From: Tuctoria greenei
Lineage: Eukaryota; Streptophyta; Magnoliopsida; Poales; Poaceae
Length of the DNA stretch: 64,000 nt
Direction: 5' to 3'
Assembly: GCA_036927565.1 (NCBI GenBank)
Contig: JAYESD010000008.1
Span: 23,144,100-23,208,099 of the forward strand
The notes below the pieces were generated by a model. It saw nothing but the letters and a program-made list of their open reading frames with translations, did not search any database and was not told where the DNA came from. The position numbers and the translations under genes are program-made. Each line of letters begins with the position of its first letter. The first letter of the stretch is position 1. This document shows, one piece after another, positions 44,617-56,217 of the stretch.

Positions 44617-46124
44617 CACTACAAGAATTGAGCAATAGGGCGTCGGATATCCTATGAGCTTCGGGGCCATCACTTTTAAATATACTAAAAGTGTCGGTTA
44701 TTTAGAAACCGACAGCCAAATATAAGAACGTCGGGGCAACCGGGCAGCTCGACAGATATATATTTTAAATCATCGGCAACATTTTGGGGGCCGACAGTTG
44801 TAGAGTAAAGCCGTCGGGTAACAAAAAATCCAACATCCATACCACTAAAAGCATTGGGTGCCCCTCTACCGGCGCCTATAAGTGGACCCGCTACCGCCTT
44901 CGTATTCCATGCAACTTTCTTTATTCCCCATCAGGGTTGTCGCCCTCATCTAACTCACAATTTTTATATCACCCTCAAAACTAACCGCCCACTCCATTCC
45001 CCCACCCAGCCGTCGCCCACTACCTTCTTCCAAGCTCACCCGTCCGTCCGTCCTTCTTCCCAGTTCATCTGAACGTGTCGGTGCCACCATCTTCACCACC
45101 TTCTCCAAACCCGTGGCCAACAGGGTCGGCTGCCACCCCATGCTCATCTCTTCGTCGCTCCTCTACTTTGCTGTTGGCCTCATCATGCTCATCCTCCTCC
45201 TGGCATGCCTGGTCAATGGCTTCGGCATCAGTCTGGCCGTCACTCGGGTCCCTGTCTACATCTTTAGGATGGTGCCACTGGAGATCTGCGGCCTCCTCAA
45301 CACGCTGTCGCAGTTCACCGGATCCTCAACCGACGTGCCCACGACCCAAATACGGCCTCCACTCCGACACTCCAACGATCGCTGATCTCTACTCCGACGC
45401 TGCCATAGCTCTGGTCTCCACTCAAGGCGACACCTCCTACGGCTGTCGTCCCGCAGCCAACATCTGGCATCCACTCTGACGCCTCGTACGATAGCCGGCA
45501 TCCACTCCGACGCCTCCCACGGCCGCCACCGCGTGGCCCAGATCCGCCTCCACTCCGAGTCTTCGATCCAATATTTGCAGGAGAAGGGCAAAGGCTTTGT
45601 GTTCATTTTTTTAAAGATCTGAAGCTCAGGTATATTTGTGTTCATTTGGAGCTCATGTATCTTTGTGTATCTTTTTGCTACTGAGATATGGAGCTTATGA
45701 TCGTGCTTGTTCATCTTGTTCATCTTTTCATCTTGATACTGATAAATCAATTCTTTGTGCTATGAAGGGTGTAGCTTCTGGTAGTGTAAACAACAACAAT
45801 AAAAGAACGGAGTCTGACCTATGACGGGGTGAGTGTGTTAAAAAACAGAACTAGTTAAAAGCGCCAACTACATGCCAGCCTGACGGCTTTAAAGAAATAA
45901 ATGTGTCGGTACTGAAGTCGACGTCTTTAGGTCAATAAAATTGTCGGGCGCTGAAACCGACAACTTTACTCTTTAAAGATGTTGGGACTAATGGTTTAAA
46001 AACGTCGAAATAAAGGTGTGGGGTAAGGCCGTCGGTGCACCGACAGCTATAAGTTACAAACGTCGGCTACAATAGCCTACCGACGTTTATATGGCCGAAA
46101 CTCTTTTGCCCGATTCTTGTAGTG
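44617..46124 (+). mobile_element. Pack-CACTA element, 1508 bp
   Basis: Terminal repeats CACTACAAGAAT and ATTCTTGTAGTG, flanked by GGT on both sides (44614-44616, 46125-46127). GTCGG/CCGAC subterminal repeats fill 44640-44830 and 45900-46110. No transposase. The middle is GC-rich and gene-like. Confidence 0.93.
45077..45325 (+). pseudogene. Captured fragment resembling a tonoplast monosaccharide transporter gene
   Basis: About 83 codons are open in one frame. They begin GATIFTTFSKPVANRVG, then HPMLISSSLLYFAVGLIML, then ACLVNGFGISLAVTRVPVYI and PLEICGLLNTLSQFTGS. The order and spacing match the early helices of the MFS sugar carriers of the tonoplast TMT/TST family (GATxxTTFSGP..., GRRPML, GFGxGLAVTLVPxYISE, RGLLNTLPQFxGSGG). 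The GRRPM signature is degraded (VGCHPM), as is YISE. After 45325 similarity stops. A real transporter is over 700 residues, so this is only a carried fragment inside the Pack-CACTA. The assignment rests on memory of the family, not on a search. Confidence 0.7.
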
Positions 46125-46127
46125 GGT

Positions 46128-46676
46128 CAACATCAAATACCTAGTTGCATCAACGGAATGAACCAAGATTGTTGTGTGGACCCCGTATTTCGACAGATCA
46201 ATTTATATCTTCATCATCGCTTTGGGTGAAAGGGTTAGCCTAAAATTGTTGGTGTTAGATAACCTAAGTTTAGATGTTGACCTTCCACTCATTACACTAG
46301 CAAGGCAGGGCTAAATTCTCACCATTTCACTGGTGTGGCTATTTTGTTTATATACCTAGATGCAAGTCCAATTGTCATTTTATCCTTAAAAATCAGAGTT
46401 CATGATTTTATCCTTGCTTTTTTGAATAATGCAGTGAAAGTATAGCCCGTCTCCTTATGAGCTGTTAACGATGTTAAATATGATGAAAAAAGATAGAAAT
46501 AGCTTTATAGAAACATATAAAATATATTTTAATTACTCATAATAGAGATTTAGTAACTTGTTTGCTCCTCGGCTTGAATAAAGCCTAGTAAATTAATAAT
46601 ATAACTGAAAATCCGTTTCAATTTTGTTGTACAATGTATAATGTGTTGCGGTTACTGCTAGTTAAAGCTGTCATTA
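46128..46676. other. No gene seen
   Basis: AT-rich intergenic sequence. Confidence 0.5.
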
Positions 46677-46756
46677 GTCCCTCCGTTCCCAAATATTTGT
46701 CACCGTTTAGTTAATTTTTGAACCAACTGGTGGCAAATATTTGGAGATGAAGGGAG
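46677..46756. mobile_element. Stowaway-type MITE, 80 bp
   Basis: GTCCCTCCGTTCCC at one end and GATGAAGGGAG at the other, flanked by TA (46675-46676, 46757-46758). The hairpin is less perfect than the other two. Confidence 0.85.
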
Positions 46757-46758
46757 TA

Positions 46759-47192
46759 TAAGGGAGACAAATTTTCCCTTTTCATTTTCTTGAGGGTAGT
46801 TGGTTATCACAGTCAATTAGACCATAAATAAGTTACTCATTTTTCTCCATAAGTTTGAAACATTTTAGAGTGAGTTAACTGCTATCAAGTAAATCCAACG
46901 AGCGGAAACAATAGGCATGTTTCAGTCGTGGATGACAATTTTTTGGTAGTCATTATTCTAGTCTGCTACACGAGCGTGTCCCAAGGATGTTACATATTCT
47001 ATTCTTAAGGGGGGTGATCACCTAATTAGAGTTTCAAACGTTGGTCGCCAAACGGATGGCTAAATACCTATGGAGTCAAATTATTTTGTTACCCCCATTC
47101 CCTCATGAGTTTCTGCGGCAGCATAAATTTATCATGCATTTTTACTCTCCGTCCATTTTTCTTTTTGTTGAAGTTTGGACAACTTAAGTTGG
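46759..47192. other. No gene seen; one Stowaway half-end near 47146
   Basis: AT-rich. A CTCTCCGTCC word near 47146 looks like a lone Stowaway end. Confidence 0.4.
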
Positions 47193-47194
47193 TA

Positions 47195-47274
47195 CTCTCT
47201 CCGTCCCCATAAACTTGTCGCTTTGTAGTTCATTTTTGAACTACAAAGCGACAAGTTTATAGGGATGGAGGGAG
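47195..47274. mobile_element. Stowaway-type MITE, 80 bp
   Basis: CTCTCTCCGTCCCC...GGGATGGAGGGAG flanked by TA (47193-47194, 47275-47276). Its core TTTGTAGTTCATTTTTGAAC is the same as in the copy at 22691. Confidence 0.92.
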
Positions 47275-47457
47275 TATAAAAGAGTATTCTTGTGGGCATA
47301 ATGTCATTATATTTTTCATAGTATTACAACAAATTCATATGCATGCATGCATGCGTGGGTGACAGTACGCACATGCAGACGACACTGCCTTATTTGTTAG
47401 GCATAGATACATGTTGTGTGGCTGTCGGTAGAAACCCAAAGTATATTCTTCCACCAG

Positions 47458-47460
<3 letters not shown>

Positions 47461-47488
<28 letters not shown>
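47461..47488. repeat. (AT)n microsatellite
   Basis: Fourteen AT units without interruption. Confidence 0.95.
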
Positions 47489-47494
<6 letters not shown>

Positions 47495-47558
47495 ATTACC
47501 AATTACTAGCCGTTAAACATCTTGACCTGCCACGTCGTATAGGCCTGGACACGTAAAG

Positions 47559-48063
47559 CAGGGGCGGACCCAGGGACCCTGGGCCAGCCAACTGCCAACG
47601 CATGTAGGGATTTGGCAATGCCATCATACAACTGATTTTATGCATGGAATGATCCATTCAGCAGTCCAGCTTGCGAATTTTTACGGCCGCTATGGATTCG
47701 ATCGCGATTTAGTCTAGCTTGGCCACCAATTTTTTTTCTAGCGTCCAGACGCGGCTTGTCACCAGCAGCCGCAGCGGAGATGGCCGCGCGACGAAGTTTT
47801 GAAGACCTGAGCGGGATGCCAGCTGCATTCAAGATTCCTGTTGCGGTGAAGCAAAAATCTGAGCTTTTGAAGGCCTAAAAAATCACAGGTTTCCGCATGC
47901 TTAATTGAAGCTTTGTAATTTGTGAAATTTTAGACTTATGATGATATTTGTTATTAGTATACTAAATTTTGTCAAAAATATTTTATTGAAATGGCAAATA
48001 GTTTTGTTGAATTGAATGTATTTTTTCGTCATACTCTTTAATTAAATCCTAGGTCCGCCACTG
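47559..48063. mobile_element. hAT-type MITE, 505 bp
   Basis: Begins CAGGGGCGGACCCAGG and ends CCTAGGTCCGCCACTG (inverted repeats), flanked by a perfect 8-bp duplication ACGTAAAG (47551-47558, 48064-48071). No coding. Confidence 0.92.
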
Positions 48064-48071
48064 ACGTAAAG

Positions 48072-49053
48072 TAGGAATAATAGCATGTATCGCCTCAGTA
48101 GTTGTGTGAAACGCACATGGGACCAACTGAGGAACCTTCTTCTCGAACGGTCAGCGCGCAGAAGAGTGGTGGCGGTCCTGCAGCATGTAGCAGTAGCAGA
48201 GGCCGGCAAAGCCACTGTGAGGTCGATCGCGCGCCAGAGGATCAGAGATGCTCTCGTGCACGTTGCCGGCGCTAGAGCACGGGTGGCTGCTGTGCGTAGG
48301 TGACGCATGGGTGCTTGATCGGTCCATCTGTATGCGTCGTGGACTATTTATATTTTTAACCGCGGTTGTCGAGCGTCGTCTTCAAAGTATAGATTTTTTG
48401 CTCATTGTATTATTACTAAGTATAGATTTTTTTTATATAAGCATCAAAATTACGGTCATATTTGCATTTATCCAGGTGGATGCTATTATCTTTTTGACAA
48501 AATACTATCATTTTTTTAGCATAGTGGTTTTTTATTTTGTGTAACTATTAATTTATATATTTCTTAAAATGTTTATATCTGATATCTCGTAGAGAAGACC
48601 ATGGAGAATTTATCAGTCGTTCTTGATGGTTATGATAGTGTGGAAGTAGTGCCTTTCCTCTTTATCTTCATGTGTAATTTTTGCTCCCGACCCTGCAAAA
48701 ACCTAGCAGCTTGATCTAAATTAAAGCTTGATGGTAGAGTACTGCAGGCTCTTAAGATGGGTTATATTTTTTATTTTTAGATATTTTTTCCAGTTATACA
48801 TTGCGGTGACAAAATATTGATGCTACAAATCTGACTGTATCTTCTTTTTGAAGCTTAGACCTAGAAATGGAGAAGACATTTTCCCTCAAAGTGGGAGGCA
48901 AAACTTCAACAATCATGTCTTCTAGAGTTTTATTCGAACCAGCACTGTCAAGGACTCAGATTGCAATTTGGAAAGCTTGATGAAATGATTGCAGCTCGAT
49001 CTAGATTAAAGGAGAAAGTTGTTTCTTAGTCATTGCAATATTTGGGAGAGCAA
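48072..49053. other. Unassigned, GC-rich patch then AT-rich
   Basis: 48080-48310 is GC-rich and open on both strands, but the proteins look like composition artefacts (Arg/Ala-rich). The rest is AT-rich without signal. Confidence 0.4.
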
Positions 49054-49207
49054 GCTATGAATTGCAATGTATCAATTATGAATATTAGATGCGAGTTGAG
49101 AGAGAAACTATGAATTGCAATGTATCAACTATGAATTGCAATGTATGAAGCCATGATTTGCAATGTATGAACTATGAATTGAAATGTATAAACTATGAAT
49201 TGCATTG
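49054..49207. repeat. Degenerate tandem repeat (CTATGAATTGCAATGTAT)
   Basis: About seven units of roughly 20 bp, with losses. Confidence 0.75.
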
Positions 49208-49269
49208 AATATATTGTTATTGTTGTTATTTAAAATTTGATCATGAAATTAGAAACAATAGAGTTTACT

Positions 49270-49513
49270 TAGTTTTGTGCTAATGCTTTATCACATGCGC
49301 ATGTTGTACATAAGGATCCGCCTGAGATAATGTTTTATCATAGACGGTACATTGTACGTAAAGAACCACCTGTGGAAAATCATTAGCACAAACGGTTCCT
49401 AGAGGCCACCTGTGAAAATAGCTGATTTTCACAGGCAATTTGTTGCAGGCGGGTTTGAAAACCGCTTGTGATACTATATTTAGAGCCACCTGAGATTTAC
49501 CTTTTTGTAGTAA
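49270..49513 (+). mobile_element. Possible CACTA terminal fragment
   Basis: CACCTGTG and its complement recur (49360-49500), ending near TTTTTGTAGTAATG, a degraded CACTA-type terminus. The left end is not found. Confidence 0.4.
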
Positions 49514-49614
49514 TGCAGTTAAATGTACTAACTTAAAATAAAGCATTCTATACAAAATGATAGTCTGCTGGGTTAACTAGTGTGAGTGCACTACTGCAAC
49601 CTTTCAAGCAAAAT

Positions 49615-50015
49615 CACTACAGAAAACGCGAACAATTACGTCAGCCACGGCCGACGTAATTAACCCTAATACTGACATAAGTTACTTATGTTGGTTTTCT
49701 CTTAATTACATCTGCTACTGGCAGATGAAGCAGATTGGATGTAATTAAGCTAACTTACGTCGGCCGCCGACGTAAGTTAGTAACTTACGTTGGTGTCCCA
49801 CAACCGACGTAAGTACGTTACTGGAGTGGGCCGCGGGTTGGGTCAGGTAACTTACATCGGTTGTGGTGCAACCGACATGAGTTAGATTGTATTACTTACG
49901 TCGGCTATAGTCAGACTGACATGAGTTAGATTGTCTTACTTATGTCGGTATGGCTCGGCCGACGTAAGCTAACCTAGTCTAACTTACATCGGCACTGCCA
50001 TAACCGACGTAAGTT
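49615..50015 (-). repeat. Terminal and subterminal repeats of CACTA-2
   Basis: About ten TTACGTCGG/CCGACGTAA words in both orientations behind the CACTACAGAAAA end. Confidence 0.8.
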
Positions 50016-50310
50016 ATGTTTCATTTAAAAAAAAACATAAATTTCCTACCTTGCATGATGGCGAGCTCACAGAACATCAATAGAAACAGATATATAACAC
50101 AGCAGCAAGAACACAATCTCAAATTGTTCAAAACACTTCAATCCAACACAAACTTCAACCGGGCTACACGCTAGCCCCTCCACTACCTCCGTAGTGCAAA
50201 AGATCGTCTTTGCGCGTCTTTCCGGGTGCCAGTAGGTGTGGCAAAGGAGTTTGCGTCACCGTCCCCGAATCCTTGAAAAAAACATTAGACTTAGACATGT
50301 TAGAACTTCT

Positions 50311-50700
50311 ATCATCTCACTCTTTTCCTCTCCATCTCCCTCTATCTCTTTCTCTCCTTCTATCACACTCTCTTCTTCTCCCTCTCTATCTTTTTCTCAT
50401 TCTCTCTCTCTCCCTTTCCCTCATTTTCTCTCCCTCTCTTTCTGTCACAATTTCTCTTCCTCTCGCTCTCTTTCTCTCATTATCTCACTCTCTTCCTCTC
50501 CATCACTTTCTCTCTCTTCCTCTCCCTCTCTAACATCCTCTATTTCTCACTTTACCCTCTCTCGCACTCCATCTTTGCCTATCTATGTCTCTCTTACTCC
50601 ACCTCTATCTCACCTCTCTCTCTCTTGCTCAACCTATGTCTATCTCTCTTACTCCACCTCTATCTCACTCTCTCTCTCTTTCTCTCTCTATGTTATACTT
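50311..50700. repeat. Pyrimidine-rich low-complexity tract
   Basis: Long runs of CTCTCTCC/TCTTTCTC on the plus strand (purine-rich on the minus). Open frames here are Ser/Leu composition artefacts. Confidence 0.85.
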
Positions 50701-50889
50701 CATTTTCTCCCGATGTGTAATACTGAAATGAATACCACAATATTAAAGAGTTTATTACATGCGATGGGGTCACCTGCAGAAATGGAGGAATCTCGATCTC
50801 CTGACTGGTTTGTCCAGCAAGAGTCTGCCATTGCAAAATATTATAAGATATATGTTACTGAAATGCTATGAATTTAAACTACGATAGTT

Positions 50890-52075
50890 TAAATTACTTA
50901 CCGCCACCTTTGCTTGCATCTGGGCCATGTACAAGCTCATGACCATCTGGAAGGCCCTCGACCTCTACTGCTCCTCCCTCGCCATCTCCTGCTCCTACCT
51001 CAACCTATCCAGCTCTGCCTGGGTCTGCACCAGCGTCTCCTTCAAGTCAAGTAGCTCCAACTGGGTCTGCAAGAGATGACCACTTGACAGCCCAACGGAT
51101 GAGGCCTGCGTCGATGAAGCACCTCTCGAAGGTCGCACCGACCTCGAGTCGAGAACTCCATAAAAAATGGCAAACCTGCAAAAGAATGAAAAATACTAAG
51201 TAGAAGAAGATAGATTCAAAAAGAAATGGAACAAATGAACAAGTTACCGTCCATGGGCCTTCCCGCCTCCGCTCGCGTACACGGCCTGGAGCTCAATTGG
51301 TGCGTTTTCCCAATCGTAATCTTCGTCGTGTATCTTTGCAACCTCCCGCGCGTACTTTTCCTACAAAATAATAAAATCTTGTAAGTGTGTCAATAATAGT
51401 ATTAGTTATAATGAAATTGATGAATTTTGAAAACTTACCAGTTGATCGGCCGCGACCTGACTACATTGTCCTGCCTGAGAAGGGTCACTTCTCTTGTGAC
51501 CTCTCTTCCAAACCTAGCTCAGGGTCGGCTCCTGACCCATCTCTCGCTCCTGTATAGTCGTGTTAGTGAGACAAAATATATTATGAACACGTAAATGAAC
51601 TTAAAATGTACTTACCATGCACTTAGCCAAACGCAAGTAGCCGTCGCCGCCATAGTTGTGCTTGCCCTTGGACCGCCTGCGGCACTGTCTTGCCTTTGTG
51701 GACTTAGCAATGAAAGATTTGCAAGCCCAGTGCATACAGAGAGCTAAGTATGTCTTGGGTTGACCTTGTAACCACAAAATACTAATATGCACATATTTTA
51801 TATTTCATCAATGCAGTTAACATACGTAGATATTGTAAGTATTTACAATAAAAACTTACCTCTGCGTATTGCTCCTCTGCCAAGTATGTGTCGGAGTCCT
51901 TCCTAAATGAATCCCTTTCCTGCTCCTACTCCAGGGGGTGCAGCTAGTAGTACGCGTTGACGGCATGGATTCGGGCGCTCAACAACACCGCTGTCGTGAG
52001 CTTCCGAGCATTGTAGTGGAGCACGCATCTCGCATGCTCCTCCATGCTCGGTTCCTCTACCTGGTACCTCATCTT
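50890..52075 (-). pseudogene. CACTA-2 second-ORF (Transposase_24-like) gene, exons
   Basis: Minus-strand blocks in order: EEHARCVLHYNARKLTTAVLL (near 52030), DGYLRLAKCM (near 51620), GQCSQVAADQL (near 51450), YDWENAPIELQAVYASGGGKAHG (near 51290), and a coiled-coil stretch LLQTQLELLDLKETLVQTQ with RAFQMVMSLYMAQMQAKV (51090-50905). Introns separate them at the same places as in CACTA-1. A few stops interrupt. The family is the accessory protein of plant CACTA elements. Confidence 0.7.
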
Positions 52076-53073
52076 TAAGTAAACAAACATTTACGTGGTA
52101 TGCATTAACAATTCAAATGAGTTGAAAAAATTAAAATAGTTAAACTTACCATAAAATCTTTCCCACAGCTCCCTGAAGGGTGTCATGGACCTCGTGAGAG
52201 ACACGAGTGTAGTCATCCCACGACAGGGAAGGGAAATTGTCGATGATACCGGGGTAGTGCAACTTAACTATAGCCTCCAGGACACCGTTAACCTGCATGT
52301 GGTGTTTCTGGGCCCTCGTGAACAAAGAATTGTACCAACATATGCAAAATATGTTAACTCCTTAAGAAACGAAAGAAAACATCCAATATTTAATATACTA
52401 TATGGTTTTTACCTATCTCTGGCAGGATGCATAGTAATCTGCTGTACAGGAACCGGAGGAGGAGCCACAAAGTGGGTCCTCCTCGTTCGTCGCCTCTGCG
52501 ACGTCACCGCGCCCTATGACCCTGAAGGCTGGTCACCACCGAAGCCCGAAGGGAGGCTAGCTGCCTCGGAAGGGAGGCTAGCGCTAGCCGGCTCCTATAG
52601 CGACCCCCTAGCCTCAGACTCAGATTCAGATGACTCTAAGTCAAACTACAAAAATAAAAAGATTGAGAATAAATAATTATTTATAAGTACAATTTAAAAT
52701 AACGTGATTGTCAACTGAAATTTACCTCCGTGCATTGAAAGCATACCTGAGCCGACTGGACTCCTCGAGCCATGAACTCTAGAGCATGTGCCAGAAGCAG
52801 GGAATGTCTGCTCCAACTAAACGAGGTCCCTAAGAAAGGGTCTCGTGCTGGCGCAAACCCTCTCAATGTCTTCCCCTTCGACGACATCCTGTTGTAAGGA
52901 ATTATTTATTAATATGCTAAGATAATATACAAAATTCATGTTAAGTTACTGAATAAAATGTTACTTCATAAATTTCAAAAATTCATCAACGTCACAGTCA
53001 TGCACCCTTCTCCTTAAACCAGCCCATCGATCTTCTTCTTCCACATATCATTTTGTTTCCGCATATCAGTAGG
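52076..53073 (-). other. CACTA-2 inter-gene region
   Basis: Between TNP2 and the second ORF. Some coding-like stretches (52440-52660, acidic and Ser-rich on either strand) cannot be assigned. Confidence 0.45.
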
Positions 53074-53757
53074 CTAGACTAAATCATTGATTTCTTCAGT
53101 TTCTGATTCCGTTTCCATTTTGGTGCCAGTCTCGATATCTTGAGTGTCTCCAACTAAGTCATTGAGTCCTGCACCGGGCTCGAATGAGAATGAGTCTGGC
53201 AACTCTTCCTCTTGGTAGACCTTATCAACCTCAGCTTTCTCATGGTAATCATAATCTTCTAGAGCGTATAACCGTTCACAAGGATTCACCTTATCTACCA
53301 CCCACCAAGCTTTGCGTTTATTGCATGGATAAGATAGATAGTACACTTCCTCCACTTGGTGTGCAAGAACTAATGAACCGAATCCTTTCAACCATTCCTT
53401 GTGTTTTACTTCGACCATGCCAAATTGGTTTACTCGAATTCCATGAATAGAATCAAACCATTCATGATCAAAGAATATTGCTCGAATTGTCTTGTTTCTG
53501 ACAAAAGTGAATTAAAGGATTTTTTTAATAATCCCATAGTAATGAGTTTCACGTTCTTGCGAATCGATTGCCCTCGTCACAACTCCAGTACTACATGTTG
53601 CCGTGAGAGGATGAAGATATTCAAATTGAGTTGTACGGAATCGAAAGTCGTTGATGTCATATCGACGATAGCTTCTAACTTTAACCACTCCATAGGATAG
53701 TTGTCACAAATCTTCATGGACGTTGGCATCTTGTTTGCACTGTCCATGCAGACAATC
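53074..53757 (-). pseudogene. CACTA-2 transposase (TNP2) C-terminus, truncated
   Basis: Reads DNYPMEWLKLEAIVDMTSTTFDSVQ near 53700, with a frame change, then MVEVKHKEWLKGFGSLVLAHQVEEVYYLSYP and AWWVVDKVNP (53418-53290). This matches the conserved C-terminal domain of TNP2-like transposases (DUF4216). An acidic tail ends near 53074. The catalytic part is missing: gypsy-C cuts in at 53757. Confidence 0.75.
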
Positions 53758-56190
53758 CGTTCAGCGGATACATCTTATTCAGGAAGGATATTGTCTTTCA
53801 AATAGTTCCAAACCTCCGTGACCATGCATCGGGACTAGCTTGAGCTTCTGGATCTTGCGCGCCAGGTTGCACGGAGCTCCCTGTGATGCCTACAATCCTT
53901 AGTGTGTGCCATGGTAAGAGGGCCACTGAGACTACCAGCTTCAAGGTGCTGGTCTCGCCCCCTTCATCCAGTTCAGCAAGGTGGGCAGATGGTGCTTGTA
54001 GTCTCCTTACAAAAACTCTATCGAGCACCGAAGCTCCGGTAGAATCTTTTGTTGAGAGCTCATCAGCTTCAGCATTACTGGCATGCTGGACATGGCATAG
54101 GTCTAAGACCTGGAATTCCTTCTGCAACTTCTGGACTTGAAGTAGATATGTGGTTAGTTGTGGATTGTTGCAACAGCATTCACCTCAAACTTGCTTGATG
54201 ATGAGTTGTGGATATCCTTTGATTAGCAGCTCCTGGACGTCAAATGACAGCACAACCTTCAGTCTGAAGATGACAGCTTCATATTCCGCCATGTTGTTGG
54301 TTGCCTTTAAGTCAAGGCGAACCATGTACTTGACCTGGTCCTCGCTTGGTGCCAGGAGCAGATTCCCTGCTTCGGCCCCCTGCTTCTGCATGGAGTCATC
54401 GAAGAAGAGAGTCAAGTGAGGCTCGATGAAGATCGAGACCTTGGGTTCCAACATATTGAGGCCTCTTGGACCAGATGGAGATGGGGTCCACTCTGCCAGA
54501 AAATCAGCTAGCGATTGACTCTTGATAGCATGTCGAGGTAGAAATTCAAGCTCAAACTCCGCTAGCTCCGCAACCCATTTGACAATATTCCCTGTTGCGT
54601 TGGGATTATGGAGTATAGCTCGCAGTGGATAAGAGGTTACCACTAAGATCTTTTGAGCTTGAAAGTAATGTTGCGACTTCCTTGATGCGATAAGAACTGC
54701 GTACAGCAGCTTATGCACTTCAAGATATCTTGTCTTGGCATCGTGGAGCACCTCACTAATGAAGTAGACAAGTCGCTGGATAGTCCAGGCCCTCCCAGAG
54801 GGGTCCAATCCATCTTCTCCATCAACTTGGACCCTCCCGGAGGGGTCCGGATCTTCTTCATGTGCAGTTGAGACCCTCCCGGAGGGGTCTGACATGTCTT
54901 TGTCTGGAGGCCCCCTGCCTTCAGAAACTTCTTCAATGGGATATGGGACCTAGACTCGTCTTGATTGTTGATTCATCCAAGTAGCTTTGGACCCTTCTGG
55001 AGGGGTTCGAGCCTTTGTGAAGTGGAATTCGGAGATACTTCTAGCCTCTCCGCAACTAGCACAATGCTAACAACTTCTGTCGTTGCAGCAATGTAAAGCA
55101 GTAAAGGGTCACTTGGTTCCGGAGCTACCATGATCAGGAGTGTTGTGAGAGACTGTTTTAGCTCTCGGATCACCTTGTATGCTTCTTTGGACTAGATGAA
55201 AGGTACGAACTTTCGCAGGAGCTTGAAGAATAAAAGATCCCGCTCAGCCAGTCTAGAGATAAACCGACTGAGTGAGGCCAGACATCCTGTAAGCTTCAGG
55301 ACATCTTTGACATGGGCAAGAGTCTGCATCTCTTCAATAGCTTTTATCTTCTCTAGATATGCTTCAATTCCTCGGTGTGTTACCAGGAATCCAAAGAGAT
55401 TTCCAGAGGAAACCCTGAAGGCACACTTGTCAGGATTTAGCTTCGTGCACGTCATGTGCAACTTATCAAAGACTCACTGAAGATTATCCAATAAAGAGTC
55501 TCTTGTCTTGACTTTGACAAAAATGTCATCGACGTACACCTCAACTAGGTCTCGAATAAGTTCCCCAAATGTTTTATGCATTGCTCGCACAAAAGTTGAG
55601 AGAGCATTCTTGAGACCATAATGTGTGGCAGTATAGCAATATAGACCATCTAGTGTGATAAAGTTTGTATGTTCTTCATCTTCCTTAGCTATTGGTATTT
55701 GATGAAAACCAGAATATGCATCCAAGAAGCACAATAGATCGCAGCCATAAGTAGAATCCACATTTGATCTATTCTTGGAAGTGGAAAAGGGTCTTTTGGA
55801 CATGCCTGATTAAGCGTGGTGTAGTCAATTCACATCCGAAACTTCCCGCTGGCCTTGGGAACAACAACTGGGTTTGCCAGCCATCGCGGATGATGAACTT
55901 CTCAGATGAATCTAGCATCAAGCAGCTTTTTGATTTCTTCACGGTTGAAGTTTTGACGCTCGATGGACTGCTTCTAGGGCTTCTGTTGAATTGGTCGTGC
56001 GTCAGGGTATATCTTCAGATGGTGCTCAATCACCTCCCAGGAAATCCTAGACATTTGTGATGGTTTCCATGCAAACACGCCTACCTTATCCTGGAGGAAG
56101 GTGATGAGCGCGAGTTCCTATTTGTCACCCAAACCTCCCGCAATGCGAGTGGTTTGAGTGGTTGCGGAACGATAAGAGTGGAAGGTTGAA
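53758..56190 (-). pseudogene. Gypsy-C pol: RT, RNase H, archaeal-like RNase H
   Basis: It opens in the last residues before the gypsy-A TAG (GGLGDK) and has the same TAG (56118-56120). RT has NPVVVPKASGKF, FLDAYSGFHQI and an intact YVDDIFVK near 55540. The RNase H insert (54780-55010) carries four GACCCCTCCGGGAGGGTC palindromes encoding DPSGRV. Archaeal-like RNase H has LFFDDS (usually YFDGS) and NNMAEYEAV. Several stops and frame changes occur. It ends near DAWSRRFG, before integrase. Confidence 0.88.
54785..55010. repeat. Palindrome cluster in gypsy-C RNase H
   Basis: Four copies of GACCCTCCCGGAGGGGTC or close variants (near 54788, 54831, 54870, 54990), at the same place as in gypsy-A. Confidence 0.85.
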
Positions 56191-56196
56191 GGTTCA

Positions 56197-56217
56197 ACCC
56201 GTTCCTGGTGCACCAAA
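56197..56217 (-). promoter_or_regulatory. Primer binding site of gypsy-C
   Basis: The minus strand starts TTTGGTGCACCAGGAACGGG beside the LTR, a variant of the gypsy-A site TTGGCGCGCCAGGTAGGGG. Confidence 0.6.

Larger units (their letters stand above)
49615..53757 (-). mobile_element. CACTA-2: En/Spm-type transposon, 3' end to TNP2 C-terminus
   Basis: Starts CACTACAGAAAACGCG at 49615, followed by ACTTACGTCGG-type subterminal repeats up to about 50010. Transposon genes read on the minus strand: TNP2 C-terminus (53074-53757), then the second ORF (about 50890-52075). The other end is missing, cut at 53757 by gypsy-C. Confidence 0.82.

Noticed and set aside
48042..48308. Overlapping Arg/Ala-rich ORFs on both strands
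   Set aside because: Composition artefact of a GC-rich patch; no start context or homologue recognised.
50210..50871. Two overlapping Ser/Leu-rich ORFs on the plus strand
   Set aside because: They are products of the CT-rich tract, with no complex sequence, no family resemblance, and they lie inside a CACTA relic.
52185..52676. 163-residue plus-strand ORF
   Set aside because: It lies in the region between two minus-strand CACTA genes, shows no recognisable domain and has low-complexity ends. It may be a chance frame.
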